Shown here piece after piece: positions 27,086 through 36,279 of a stretch of 64,000 bases of DNA. This DNA is from Vibrio mytili (GTDB lineage: Bacteria; Pseudomonadota; Gammaproteobacteria; Enterobacterales; Vibrionaceae). Location of the stretch: NCBI RefSeq assembly GCF_000830505.1, contig NZ_JXOK01000008.1:1-64000 (forward strand), written 5' to 3'. Within the stretch, counting starts at the first letter, position 1. Every line of letters starts with the position of its first letter. Both the position numbers and the translations under genes were made by a program. The notes under the pieces are model-generated. The model had not been told where the DNA came from. It did not search any database and saw only the letters and a list, made by a program, of their open reading frames with translations.

Positions 27086-27252
27086 TCAATTCTCTCCTAA
27101 AAAATGCCTAAACGACTCCCAAAACATGACTGGAGCCAAAGCTAAACTACTTGCATTATCCACATCTATACGCCTACAAACCGTGATGTCGTCTTGATTT
27201 ATTTCTTGATTGGGACTGTCCGAACAACATTCCATCAACAAAAAGTCATTCC

Positions 27253-28008
27253 TTAGAGTGAACTCTCGTTTTTCATCCACGCTTTGAAATGTTGCAGGTG
27301 GGGTCGAGTTAGGTCACTTTTTACGCGCGTTTTGCTCAGCATGTAAGTCTCTCTAAACGCTTCAAACCAGAGTTGTAGGCATCGTGAAGCATGTTCTTCA
27401 CCAGCTTGTTGAAAAACTAATGTGGCCACCTCTGCGGTCGAAAGATGTTGTTCATTGTCGGAACGGCGCATCACATATTCTGAAAGCGATTGCGGTTCTA
27501 TTGATAGCACGGGTAACGATTGTAAGTATTCAGAACGTCTGAATATTTTTCTCGCTTCGCGCCAACTGCCATCAATAAAAATCAACAACCACTTCTTTTG
27601 AATGCCGTTGGTGCTGACTAAATGCTCAGGCGACATGTCCTTTAATAACCGCTCAGGTTTATCTACATATTCGTCTGGGAACACAATGACTGGTTGATAC
27701 GCTTCATTATTTAATAAATCTAGCATTTCTTTAGATGGTTCCGTTCGGTTCCATTGATAAACATAGGTTTCTTGAATCGTATCCGCAATCAGTCTACCCG
27801 TATTGCTTGGTTTAAACACTTCGTTTTCTGAAACGATCAGCATACAAGCAATATCGGATTCAACATTCGGCTGCAATGCACACAGGCAATACTCCTGAGC
27901 AACCTGACAATATTGACAACGTTGAACCCTACAGCCTCTCGCATTGAAGGGCTTAGTTGAAATCGATTGTCGGTGTTGGATTAGACGGTGAAACGAGTGA
28001 ACTCTCAT
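27253..28008 (-). CDS. tapT: tRNA-uridine aminocarboxypropyltransferase TapT (YfiP), DTW domain
   Basis: Enzyme making acp3U at position 47 in the variable loop of tRNAs from S-adenosylmethionine. The 251 residues include a zinc-type Cys cluster near 26-45 (RGCRVQRCQYCQVAQEYCLC), the SNTGRL block near 67, and the domain signature as DGSWREARKIFR near 147. It fits E. coli YfiP in length and layout. Transcribed alone, divergent from the hydroxylase gene at 28117. Confidence 0.88.
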   Translation of the reverse strand: MRVHSFHRLIQHRQSISTKPFNARGCRVQRCQYCQVAQEYCLCALQPNVESDIACMLIVSENEVFKPSNTGRLIADTIQETYVYQWNRTEPSKEMLDLLNNEAYQPVIVFPDEYVDKPERLLKDMSPEHLVSTNGIQKKWLLIFIDGSWREARKIFRRSEYLQSLPVLSIEPQSLSEYVMRRSDNEQHLSTAEVATLVFQQAGEEHASRCLQLWFEAFRETYMLSKTRVKSDLTRPHLQHFKAWMKNESSL

Positions 28009-28116
28009 GTTTAGTCACGCTTAGTAAAAAGTTGGGCGCGATTCTACTGGCTAAAGCGCCTAGCCTCAAGGTATGGTGTAAGGACTAGTCAAAAGCCCGT
28101 TGTGAAGGAAACATTT

Positions 28117-28944
28117 GTGACTGAAGAAACATTCAGCGATCCCTCTTGGATAAGACTCAGCTGTTTTGTGAGTGTACTACTACTCTGTGCACTTTGGGAA
28201 AACCGCTTGCCACGGAAAACATTAACGGTGTCACGTCGGTTTCGTTGGTTGAACAACCTCTCACTCGTTGCGCTAAACAGTTTTTTCGTCACTATCTTAT
28301 TACCTATAACCGCTTTTCAAGCAGCCGTTATAGGCGGTGAATCTCAATGGGGAGCCTTTAACTTACTTGGCATACCTTGGTGGTTAAACGTGTTATGCGG
28401 GGTTATCGCTCTCGATCTTGTGATTTATGCCCAACACGTCATGTTTCACCGAGTAAACTTTCTGTGGAAACTGCATCGTATGCATCATGCTGACCTAGAC
28501 ATTGATGTCACGACAGGAACTCGTTTTCATCCGGTTGAAATTTTGATTTCTATGGTGATAAAGATCGCGGCGGTCATTGCTCTTGGTATCTCTCCTACAG
28601 CGATCGTGATGTTTGAAATTCTACTTAATGCCAGTGCCATGTTTAATCATAGTAATGCAAAACTCGCTTTACCAATAGATGCTACGTTGCGCCAGTTAAT
28701 TGTTACCCCTGATATGCATCGTGTGCACCACTCTGTGATTCCTAAAGAAACACACTCTAATTTTGGTTTCTTTTTATCGGTATGGGATCGCCTGTTTGGA
28801 ACCTACCGTGCTCAGCCAGAACTTGGGCATGATCACGTTATCATTGGTTTACCTGATCTGCGTGACGAAAACGAGCAAAGACTCGATAAGTTGCTGACTC
28901 AACCCTTCCGTTATCCGCAACCACCTAAGCATCCTAAGCATTAG
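28117..28944 (+). CDS. Sterol desaturase / fatty acid hydroxylase family membrane protein
   Basis: Di-iron integral membrane oxygenase of unknown substrate, about 275 residues. The histidine motifs of the superfamily are complete: HVMFH near residue 107, HRMHH near 121, and HRVHH near 207. Four to five membrane helices lie around 15-32, 50-70, 84-105 and 145-175. I chose GTG 28117 because AAGGAA stands about seven bases upstream; GTG 28102 is in frame but lacks a ribosome site. No operon partners. Confidence 0.85.
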   Translation: MTEETFSDPSWIRLSCFVSVLLLCALWENRLPRKTLTVSRRFRWLNNLSLVALNSFFVTILLPITAFQAAVIGGESQWGAFNLLGIPWWLNVLCGVIALDLVIYAQHVMFHRVNFLWKLHRMHHADLDIDVTTGTRFHPVEILISMVIKIAAVIALGISPTAIVMFEILLNASAMFNHSNAKLALPIDATLRQLIVTPDMHRVHHSVIPKETHSNFGFFLSVWDRLFGTYRAQPELGHDHVIIGLPDLRDENEQRLDKLLTQPFRYPQPPKHPKH

Positions 28945-28962
28945 GTCTGCTTGGGTGGTTGC
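28917..28962. terminator. Long hairpin around the stop codon of the hydroxylase gene
   Basis: GCAACCACCTAAGCA and TGCTTGGGTGGTTGC pair over 15 bp with one G-T, with the stop codon in the 16-base loop. No T run follows, so a transcript-end or stability role is only possible. It faces the end of the next, convergent gene. Confidence 0.4.
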
Positions 28963-28974
28963 ATGGGTAAGCGA

Positions 28975-29352
28975 TTAACGGAAAATTTGACGGGATTGTT
29001 TGCTACGCGCATTCCATAGCCATAACGTCACTCCAATAGCAAACCCCAAAAATAACGTTTTCATTTGTAGTGCTGTATTGTTGTCCAGTATTTGGAGCGT
29101 ATAGTGCGCATGAGAGTTGAAAATGACGTTAGTGAACAGAATAACTAACATCAAAGCCAGCCCCGCCCTGCGATACCTAACCAGCAGATATACCGACAAT
29201 AAGTCCAGCACTCCTAGCGCACTCCAATACATATTTAGCCATTGTGGTGCAAAATCGTAAGGTAGGAAGCCACCAACAAGATTGTCGTAGATGTGCACTG
29301 CGCCACCAATGGTTAAAAAAATGCATAAGAGAAACACTACGAATTTATCCAT
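28975..29352 (-). CDS. Hypothetical membrane protein with four helices, 125 aa
   Basis: I do not recognise the family. The protein has about four membrane segments (near residues 4-22, 43-60, 66-84 and 98-115) with a short basic C-terminus. The second of two ATGs is preferred because AAGGA lies seven bases upstream. It is single and convergent with the hydroxylase gene. The fold might be DoxX-like by size and helix count, but no motif supports it. Confidence 0.65.
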   Translation of the reverse strand: MDKFVVFLLCIFLTIGGAVHIYDNLVGGFLPYDFAPQWLNMYWSALGVLDLLSVYLLVRYRRAGLALMLVILFTNVIFNSHAHYTLQILDNNTALQMKTLFLGFAIGVTLWLWNARSKQSRQIFR

Positions 29353-29581
29353 CATCGTTTCCTTATCTGAAAGAATTCTGACTAGCGTATAGAACCAAAC
29401 GAGGAATTTACATTCTAAACGTCATTTTTGGGAGCGAGTTTACGTTAGACGGTGCATTAGAGAATTGAGATACGATCCGTCGCTATCCTTAGGTTTCAAA
29501 GCTATTTGTCACTACAGGATAGCGCGTGGGGAAGAATTTCGCATCTTAAGGAAAGGGAAATGACAGTATTTTCGTCATATT

Positions 29582-30136
29582 CTAATCAGCATACCCACTA
29601 CCAATAGCACGAAACGGCATATCCAAGCCAAGTTCGGGGATCTGTTTTCCTACCCACGCAGGGAAGGTATTACTGTTGGGGCCAGGAAACAAGGTGTACT
29701 CGTTTGCCCAAGGATAGGTTTGTACCACATGTTGTACCTTCGGGATAAGGTTTTCTGCTTGCTCTCCTTCGATGGAAAGGACTTTCTCCGGCTTGGCACC
29801 ATACCAATATCGATCGGGCGTGGAGGTATTATATTGATACAACGCTGGTTGGCCACGTTCAACACGCCACCCGACAACTTCATAAACGGTATATTCATCT
29901 GCGTCTCGTGGCTTCACCGCTAACCAAGTGTGTACAGCAAACCAACCACGCCAACTGAATGCATCCGCCGCGTAAACTTCAATAACCGCATCCTTAACGG
30001 TTTGAGGGTTGGGCGCAATACCTGCGGGTTCTCGACTCGCGGTTCTCCAATCACTTTGGGTACACCCCACCAACAAAGATATGCTAAACAGTATGCTCAG
30101 TTTACTCTTATAGTTACGAAGACACATGAACTTCAT
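29582..30136 (-). CDS. DUF3750 lipoprotein
   Basis: A 184-residue protein with a lipoprotein signal: basic start, hydrophobic stretch and lipobox LLVGC with Cys25. The mature part has SWRGWFAVHTWLAVKPRD near residues 59-76, typical of DUF3750, with later blocks on PWANEYTLFPGPNSN. Location is probably the periplasmic face of the inner or outer membrane; the residue after Cys is Thr, which favours the outer membrane. Function of the family unknown. GGGGTGA precedes the ATG. Confidence 0.82.
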   Translation of the reverse strand: MKFMCLRNYKSKLSILFSISLLVGCTQSDWRTASREPAGIAPNPQTVKDAVIEVYAADAFSWRGWFAVHTWLAVKPRDADEYTVYEVVGWRVERGQPALYQYNTSTPDRYWYGAKPEKVLSIEGEQAENLIPKVQHVVQTYPWANEYTLFPGPNSNTFPAWVGKQIPELGLDMPFRAIGSGYAD

Positions 30137-30266
30137 AGGTCACCCCTTTCCGTTTGGGTAATAACCTTTAGTTTAACTGATATGTCTAACCATCCACAAG
30201 ATATGTCGCTGTCCGCCCTTGTATGTGGCGAAATTACAATTAAACAGCATTCCTAGTAACGATGTT

Positions 30267-30332
30267 TTAACCGTAGGTAACCAAGATACCGATAAAACTA
30301 ATGACTACGAAAAGTATATAGAATTGGCCCAT
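30267..30332 (-). CDS. Tiny membrane peptide, 21 aa (candidate)
   Basis: ATG-initiated ORF of 21 codons beginning MGQFYILFVVISF and ending VTYG, entirely one hydrophobic helix. AGAGGAC stands about eight bases before the ATG, an excellent ribosome site. It resembles the class of single-helix small proteins of enterobacteria in size but matches none that I know. It lies upstream of the DUF3750 gene on the same strand with about 130 bases between. Proof needs conservation or translation data. Confidence 0.45.
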   Translation of the reverse strand: MGQFYILFVVISFIGILVTYG

Positions 30333-30434
30333 TGTAATTGTCCTCTATTTAATTTGAGATTCTGATTACGAGCTTCACCTTTACCTTGCTATCATTCGCT
30401 ACGAGTAGAACTAAGTGCTATTACCTACACAACA

Positions 30435-30578
30435 ATGAGTTTCTACAGCAGCAATGAGGCTAAATTTTGGCAATTCCTTGTGAGCCTAGTTTTACTAGGT
30501 TTGCTTTTTGTTGCTCCCAATACGGTGCTAAGCAGTATCTGGCACGAGTTGGGATTTTCCTTAATGTCTCTTAAGTGA
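30435..30578 (+). CDS. Small membrane protein, 47 aa (candidate)
   Basis: ORF of 47 codons beginning MSFYSSNEAKFW, with one strong hydrophobic helix near residues 12-28 and a second weaker one near 30-44. The composition is protein-like with Trp, Tyr and charged flanks, but the ribosome site is poor. It sits in a 700-base stretch without larger genes, between the DUF3750 gene and the chemoreceptor gene. Confidence 0.4.
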   Translation: MSFYSSNEAKFWQFLVSLVLLGLLFVAPNTVLSSIWHELGFSLMSLK

Positions 30579-30713
30579 AGCACTTCGTACATGACAATGC
30601 CACCGTAGCTTATATGGACGATTAAATAATTTTATTAAAATTAATAATCACAAAATCACATAAATTCAGATAGTTAGAAACTTACGGACCATTCTATTGA
30701 GTTGTTTTGATAG

Positions 30714-30786
30714 AAAAAAGACGCGATAACTTAAGACATTGAGACTGGCAAATGTGCACACTTACCGGTCTCAATGTCTTGTTATC
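30714..30786 (-). terminator. Terminator after the chemoreceptor gene, long stem
   Basis: On the minus strand a 16-bp stem (30733-30748 with 30765-30780, one wobble), extended by GTTATC/GATAAC past a two-base bulge, is followed about 12 bases later by six T. The loop holds the palindrome TGTGCACA. It lies 60 bases after the chemoreceptor stop. Confidence 0.6.
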
Positions 30787-30814
30787 AAGTTAAAATGTCT
30801 TGTTATCACGTTAA
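30773..30814. repeat. Two tandem 21-bp repeats
   Basis: Two copies (30773-30793 and 30794-30814) of AATGTCTTGTTATC followed by aAGTTAA or aCGTTAA differ at one base. The first copy overlaps the right arm of the terminator hairpin, so the repeat probably arose by duplication of that arm. Confidence 0.7.
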
Positions 30815-30848
30815 GGTGAGAGGTTCGCACACCCTTTGTAGAGCGGGA

Positions 30849-32855
30849 TTAGCGTAGTTCGTATTTGTGTAACATGGCTTGTTGTTGCGCTGCAATTTCT
30901 GCCACTTGTTCCGAACTTTTTACCATCGCATCGAGTTGAAGTTTTGTGCGCTCACTTTGATCAGAAATGTGAGTGATAGCCTGAGAAACATCAGCCGTGG
31001 CGCGCTCTTGCTCTTCCGTTGAAAGTGAAATCTGTGTCACTCGGTCCTGTATTTGTTTTACTGCATTATTAATATCAGTAAATGTGAGCTTAACCTCTTG
31101 GCTCGATTGTAACGCATGCGTCATTTCCTCTCGGGATTCGTCGACGGCATTACGAGAACGCTCTGCAGCAACGAGTAACTCGTTCATCCTTTCACGAATA
31201 TTGGTCGTTTGCTCGGACGTATCACGGGCCAACTTACGCACTTCATCTGCAACGACGGCAAAACCTCGACCTTGCTCCCCTGCACGTGCGGCTTCAATAG
31301 CAGCATTAAGAGCAAGTAAGTTAGTATTGTCTGCAATTCCACTAATCATATCTACCATCTCGCGGATTTGTTTTACTCTTAAATCCAACTCTTGCATTGA
31401 TTGCTCACTGGTATTTAATGAGTGCGCAAGTGACTCCAAACGATCGCGGTTTTGTTCGACAGCTGCAACACCGACTCGCGTACATTCTGTTGCTCTAACG
31501 GAGTCCTCTTGAGACGATGCAGTAATGGTTGCTATTTCACGTATGGCAGCCTCTAACTCAGTAATTGTCGTCACCATGGAGACTAATGCCTCGTTTTGAG
31601 TCGTGAGTCCTTGATTGGTTTGCTCTGCGGCTTCATGGCTTATCTCTGCCGTTTGATAAAGCGTTTCGCAATTCTGTGTGACTACCGAAATAGAATCGTT
31701 GGTTGAGTCAATAACTTGATTTAGCTTCGCGGATACCTCTTTTAACTCCTGCGGGCCCTCTAATTTCGCTTTTTGGCGTAAGTTAAACTCGGTAAGTAAC
31801 GTCAGACTAGTCTTGACCGAGTTTAGCCCGCGATATATCCAAACTCTTAGTCCAAACCACGTGAGTAAAATCATCAGAGAGATAATGCTCGCCGCGACGA
31901 GAACGACAGTACTGACGGTTTCTATCGTGTTATGCACTTGCGCTTCTTTTTCTGCAAGTAAGGTGGAGGCCGATTGAGAAATTTGATCGAGGAGCTGCAT
32001 GATTTCATCGGCAAGCTGAGAAGCTTGATTAAAATCCCTTTGCTGTAGCTCGCTTTGCTCAAGTTTAGATAGAATCAAATGCAGAATCCCCTGCTCTTCA
32101 AAACCGTTCTGTACCATTTCATACGAAGCGTTAAGGCTTGTATATTCAGTGACTTCAGGGTGTAGTGCTTTAAAGTCTGCATAGGCCAACTCAATGCCTG
32201 CAATTCGATTATTCATCTCACGAAATTTTTGTTTGGCGCTGGTTAGATCGGTTTGCATCAATAACAGGAGGAACGTACTTTCCATTGAACTAGCAGATGC
32301 GATAAAACGATTTGCGGCATCAATAGAATTTGGATCATCACCACTTAAAAATGAGCTGATTCGACTCATCTCCGGTCCAATCGAACTTAACCCATACCGA
32401 AAGCCCCCTACAGCTGAGTCGACTTGGGTTTGAATCTCTACCACCGTCGATTGTTTGTTGAGTGTCGAGCTTGTTACTTGATGCAAGTGTTCAACTTTTT
32501 TAGCCAGTTCGTCCGTTAGATCAATAGAACCAGAGATATCCTGCACCAAGCCTTGGGTTTGCCCTGCTAAAACATCGATCTTGTTCTTTAATTCCGGAAG
32601 TCCTTGAGATTGTGTCTGCTGCACCCCGCTGTTTAATAATTTAACGATTTCCAGCACGTTTCTGGTTAACTTGGCGTTAGCCATCGCCATTGGCAATGTT
32701 TTTTGAGACAAATCATTAAATTGCTCGCCAATTTCATCCATTCCTTTGAAACTTGACGTAGAAAGCGCTATAACGAGTGCTGTAATAGTTAAAAATATTG
32801 CACTGATAGTCTGAACTAGTGAAAGTGATAAACGGAAGCGGTTATTCGTTGTCAT
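30849..32855 (-). CDS. Methyl-accepting chemotaxis protein
   Basis: Chemoreceptor of 668 residues. A membrane helix at about 13-33, a periplasmic region of some 280 residues that is nearly all helical (a long helical-bundle sensor rather than a Cache domain), a second helix near 317-340, a HAMP domain, then the signalling coiled coil with the highly conserved hairpin [21 protein letters not shown]. No C-terminal NWETF-type pentapeptide is present. Single gene with its own terminator; the ligand cannot be predicted. Confidence 0.92.
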   Translation of the reverse strand: MTTNNRFRLSLSLVQTISAIFLTITALVIALSTSSFKGMDEIGEQFNDLSQKTLPMAMANAKLTRNVLEIVKLLNSGVQQTQSQGLPELKNKIDVLAGQTQGLVQDISGSIDLTDELAKKVEHLHQVTSSTLNKQSTVVEIQTQVDSAVGGFRYGLSSIGPEMSRISSFLSGDDPNSIDAANRFIASASSMESTFLLLLMQTDLTSAKQKFREMNNRIAGIELAYADFKALHPEVTEYTSLNASYEMVQNGFEEQGILHLILSKLEQSELQQRDFNQASQLADEIMQLLDQISQSASTLLAEKEAQVHNTIETVSTVVLVAASIISLMILLTWFGLRVWIYRGLNSVKTSLTLLTEFNLRQKAKLEGPQELKEVSAKLNQVIDSTNDSISVVTQNCETLYQTAEISHEAAEQTNQGLTTQNEALVSMVTTITELEAAIREIATITASSQEDSVRATECTRVGVAAVEQNRDRLESLAHSLNTSEQSMQELDLRVKQIREMVDMISGIADNTNLLALNAAIEAARAGEQGRGFAVVADEVRKLARDTSEQTTNIRERMNELLVAAERSRNAVDESREEMTHALQSSQEVKLTFTDINNAVKQIQDRVTQISLSTEEQERATADVSQAITHISDQSERTKLQLDAMVKSSEQVAEIAAQQQAMLHKYELR

Positions 32856-32992
32856 AATCTCGCGGTTCTTTCTTGGGGTTTAAACGAACTCGTTGCAAAT
32901 CCGATACATGGATGGAACGAGAGCAAATGTATCCCAATGGTAAAGAGTCGATATGACATTTGTGTTTCAATTGATAATTGCAAAAATAACGG

Positions 32993-33520
32993 GTGGGAAT
33001 TTTGCGTCGAATTTATTTGTCTCTCATAATCTGTGGTCTGGTAACCGCATGTTCTTCAGCTCCCAAGCCAAATGAAGACACTACAGATGTTGTAAGCAAC
33101 CATCAGGCCGCTTCGTCTCACCATAAGACTAAAAAACATAAACAAACCCTGGCAAATAACCCGGATCTATTGCGATTTTACAATGAATGGCATGGGACAC
33201 CCTACCGTTGGGGCGGCACTAAAAAATCAGGCATTGACTGTTCAGCGTTCGTTCAAAAAGCCTTTGTAAAAGCTTACCAGTTGTCTTTACCTAGGACGAC
33301 GAGACAGCAGTCGAAACAAGGCGTTAAGCTGAGTTGGGAAGAGGCGCAATATGGCGATTTAGTTTTCTTCAAAACGACACGCACCAATTATCATGTTGGT
33401 ATTTATATCGGCAATAAGCAGTTTATGCATGTCTCAACGTCTAAAGGGGTGATGATTTCGAGAACCGACAACCCTTACTGGGCGTCTAAGTTTTGGCAAA
33501 TACGTAGGGTGACACTGTAA
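32993..33520 (+). CDS. NlpC/P60 peptidoglycan endopeptidase lipoprotein (Spr/MepS-like)
   Basis: Outer-membrane lipoprotein that cuts peptide bridges of peptidoglycan. The 175 residues include a lipobox ending at Cys20 (LVTAC, then SS), a Lys/His-rich linker, and an NlpC/P60 domain from about 60. The catalytic residues are visible: Cys83 in GIDCSAF, His134 in YHVGIYIG, and His146 in FMHVS. The length and the motif TPYRWGGT match E. coli MepS. The start is GTG 32993; TTG 33002, with GGTGGGA upstream, is an alternative. Confidence 0.9.
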   Translation: MGILRRIYLSLIICGLVTACSSAPKPNEDTTDVVSNHQAASSHHKTKKHKQTLANNPDLLRFYNEWHGTPYRWGGTKKSGIDCSAFVQKAFVKAYQLSLPRTTRQQSKQGVKLSWEEAQYGDLVFFKTTRTNYHVGIYIGNKQFMHVSTSKGVMISRTDNPYWASKFWQIRRVTL

Positions 33521-33572
33521 CCCCCCTTTGGGTGACGGGCTTTTGTTGAAGTCTATGACCAAGTCCGTATGA

Positions 33573-33611
33573 CTTTATGACCTTATGACCTTATGACCTT
33601 GTTACCTTATG
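33573..33611. repeat. Short tandem repeat of CTTATGAC
   Basis: About four to five head-to-tail copies of an 8-base unit CTTATGAC, some imperfect (cTTTATGAC, CTTGTTAC), lie between the stop of the NlpC/P60 gene and the DUF3802 gene. Copy number may vary between strains; no function is evident. Confidence 0.65.
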
Positions 33612-33637
33612 TGGTCGTGTAAATAACAATGCTAACC

Positions 33638-33982
33638 TTAGTCATACGTTGCAACAGCAGAATCAAACAAGTTTTTGACTAATGCAATGTATTCATCCAG
33701 AAACGCAATCTGCTCATTAGTTGCTTTTTTCGACCACACGCCTGCAAGTACCTCGCTTAAATCATCCACGACTGCGTCAGCTTCTTTAAGCAATTTGAAT
33801 CGAACACTAGAGTGAAGTTCAGGGTTTTGCTCAAAAATCGCCATAATATTTGACGCGACCATGTCTGTAACGACATCTTCAATGCTTTCTGTGCCTGTAT
33901 CACCGACTTCAGTAGCAAAGATATCTAAGTTAAATGACAAGTGCTCAATTAAAGCAAGATATCCATCAGTTTCTACGACCAC
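33638..33982 (-). CDS. DUF3802 family protein
   Basis: A 114-residue acidic, helical, soluble protein that matches DUF3802 along its whole length (GYLALIEHLS near 7-16, EDVVTDMVASNIMAIFEQNPELH near 35-57, FLDEYIALVKNLFDSAV near the end). The family is a marker of Vibrionaceae and has no known function. The start is GTG with GGAGA six bases upstream. Confidence 0.85.
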   Translation of the reverse strand: MVVETDGYLALIEHLSFNLDIFATEVGDTGTESIEDVVTDMVASNIMAIFEQNPELHSSVRFKLLKEADAVVDDLSEVLAGVWSKKATNEQIAFLDEYIALVKNLFDSAVATYD

Positions 33983-34096
33983 TGTTTTTCTCCGATTACA
34001 TTACTAAGCTGAATGGGTTCCATATTAAGACATGTTTAGAAAATTTCATTAACTTATTACTAAATATCAGAGATGGATTATTTAAGCGTACAAAAG

Positions 34097-35080
34097 TCAC
34101 TCAACAGCCTCAGAAAATATGTCATCCTCATAAGTGCATGTTTGATTGCGGCCATTTTCTTTCGCGTTATATAAAGCGGAATCTGCGGCTTTTAACCAAT
34201 GGATGTGATCGTCAAAATACGTTTTATACTCACAAACACCAATACTAATCGTATAGTTGATCACGCAGCCCTCGGCTTCTATGACTTCTTTTTCAATACG
34301 CTGCCTCAATCGTTCGGCAAAATAGTTTGCTTGCTCTTGATCCGTATTGGGTAGTAACACCGTAAACTCCTCACCACCAAAACGGCCGCAAATGTCACTG
34401 TTTCTCGCTGTTTTTTTCAGAATATTAGCAGTACGACGAATCACTTCATCTCCCGCTGGATGTCCATAATTGTCATTGACCTTTTTAAAATGGTCTATAT
34501 CGAAGATAACTAATGTAGACGAGCGATCGATAACTTTAATTTGAGCAAACTCATCTTTTAATGCGCTTTCCCAATGGGCACGATTAAAGAGTCCCGTAAG
34601 ACCGTCTTTTCGACTGATTTCAGAAAGGTGTTGATTCGTTTCTTTTAAGTGAATACGGCTTCTCGCGGTTTCTGATACATCATTAACCTGAATAGCGATA
34701 TGGCTGACCTCTCCCGAAAGTGCTCGCAGTGGTGTAATTACGATATCCTGGAACATAAATTCATTGCTGTTAGAGACAGGAGAAAAGTTATTAAAACGAA
34801 ACAGGTAAGGTCGATTTTCCCAACTAGAAAATGAACGAGTTTCGAGGTCTACAGAGGTGCGGATTTTGGTTTCGAGCCAGGAACGAGGGAGTTCATCAAA
34901 ATGTTCAAACAAACATTGGCCAAGAATATCCTGCGATAAGACACCGCTGTAGGATTGCATAAAGCTATTCCAAACACAGACTTTGTTGTCACGATCGAGA
35001 ACAATGAGCCCTGAATCCATTGTATCTAAGATTTGCGTGACCCAATGGAAATTGGCCATGTCCAGCGAGATATCGGACAT
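34097..35080 (-). CDS. Diguanylate cyclase with a PAS domain
   Basis: Makes cyclic di-GMP from two GTP. The 327-residue cytoplasmic protein has a PAS-like domain at about 10-130, a short helical linker (ETNQHLSEISRKDGLTGLFNR), and a GGDEF domain at about 155-320 with active-site GGEEF. The inhibitory site RxxD is not obvious before GGEEF (sequence NSDICGRF). It overlaps the response regulator gene by one base (TAATG), so the upstream REC-CheC protein is its likely partner in one signalling pathway. Confidence 0.9.
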   Translation of the reverse strand: MSDISLDMANFHWVTQILDTMDSGLIVLDRDNKVCVWNSFMQSYSGVLSQDILGQCLFEHFDELPRSWLETKIRTSVDLETRSFSSWENRPYLFRFNNFSPVSNSNEFMFQDIVITPLRALSGEVSHIAIQVNDVSETARSRIHLKETNQHLSEISRKDGLTGLFNRAHWESALKDEFAQIKVIDRSSTLVIFDIDHFKKVNDNYGHPAGDEVIRRTANILKKTARNSDICGRFGGEEFTVLLPNTDQEQANYFAERLRQRIEKEVIEAEGCVINYTISIGVCEYKTYFDDHIHWLKAADSALYNAKENGRNQTCTYEDDIFSEAVE

Positions 35081-36054
35081 TAGATTAACTCCATAATATC
35101 GTAAATAATTTCTACGGATGATCTGTCTAATAAAAACAGCACTTCACACTCAAAATCCAGTGATTCTGCCGTGTAAATATATTCGATGGTGAACAGTTCC
35201 CCTGACTCTACATTACCTTCACCATAGGCTGGTAACGAATCGATGATCCTAGGCTGGCGCAATGCAAAGGTTTTATCTAGCTGACTACCTAAAGAGGTTA
35301 AAAATGACGATACTAATAAATTCGACACATTCAAAATGATTTCGTTATGGTCAGTGAACGCTAAAAGATAGCCTAACCTTTCCCCAATTTGATTTATGTC
35401 TTTTCCTCTAAGGCAAACTAATGCTTCGCCATGAACTCCGCCTCCAACAAACCGCTGAGCAACGGCGACAGAACCATCACGGCCAATAACATCAACTAGC
35501 GTCATATGCAGTTCACCATAGGACAACGGACCAACATGAGGCACCGGAAGCTGGATAAATTCCTGAAGATGTTCCGCCATGATTGATGCGCCTTTACCTA
35601 ACGCGATATTCGCGACTTCACGAAACTTAGACAAAGGCGTTGTTTCTTCTAACAAGGAATCAACGTCTGCTAAAGCTAATGTGGGTTTCTCGGCGTAACT
35701 TAGACCCAAGGTTTCATAAATAGGACTAATTTGTTCACTGGACAAGGGCTTGGCAATAAACGCAAAAGCGCCCAGTTCCATACATCGCTCTCTGGCTCCG
35801 TGCTGTACGTCTCCTGAGACGACGACGACTTTGGTGTTGTAAGCACTGACAGGTAACGCCTTTAACACCTCAAAACCATCCATTGTTGGCATGGTCAGAT
35901 CGAGGAACAAAATATCGATATTTTGTTCCTTGAGAATGTTTAGTGCTTCATAGCCGTCGTGAGCTTCGATCAAACTCATTGAACTATTACGTACTATCGA
36001 GCGAGCAATCAGTTTTCTCGCAATAGTTGAGTCATCACAAATCAGTAACTTCAT
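35080..36054 (-). CDS. Response regulator fused to a CheC/CheX-like phosphatase domain
   Basis: A 324-residue protein. The receiver domain is at 1-120 with Asp8/Asp9 and phosphorylation site near Asp52 (LFLDLTMPTMDG) and Lys near 102. The C-terminal part (about 135-324) carries two CheC-like helices, EVANIALGKGASIMAE and NVSNLLVSSFLTSL, resembling the paired active-site motifs E-x2-N of CheC phosphatases (E-x2-N in the first, only N in the second). It may dephosphorylate itself or a partner receiver. It is co-transcribed with a diguanylate cyclase, suggesting control of c-di-GMP output. Confidence 0.85.
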   Translation of the reverse strand: MKLLICDDSTIARKLIARSIVRNSSMSLIEAHDGYEALNILKEQNIDILFLDLTMPTMDGFEVLKALPVSAYNTKVVVVSGDVQHGARERCMELGAFAFIAKPLSSEQISPIYETLGLSYAEKPTLALADVDSLLEETTPLSKFREVANIALGKGASIMAEHLQEFIQLPVPHVGPLSYGELHMTLVDVIGRDGSVAVAQRFVGGGVHGEALVCLRGKDINQIGERLGYLLAFTDHNEIILNVSNLLVSSFLTSLGSQLDKTFALRQPRIIDSLPAYGEGNVESGELFTIEYIYTAESLDFECEVLFLLDRSSVEIIYDIMELI

Positions 36055-36279
36055 ACTACCTATGGAACCAAAATCAAAAAAAGAAATAATACATGTTGAA
36101 AGATTTCATCTCTATATGCTAAGCGGAAATAACATCGACTTATTAGAGATTTGTTTCACATTTATACAAATTTTATGTTTTCTATTAAAGGTTTATACCT
36201 GAACTTTGTGCAATTTAGCGTCCATATTCTCATGAATGACCTAAACTAAAGGGGCTCAAATAAACACACGAGGTTTTGT

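Noticed and set aside
27086..27280. 64-codon ORF between nagK and tapT
   Set aside because: It overlaps the tapT end, has no motif or good ribosome site, and fills exactly the nagK promoter gap.
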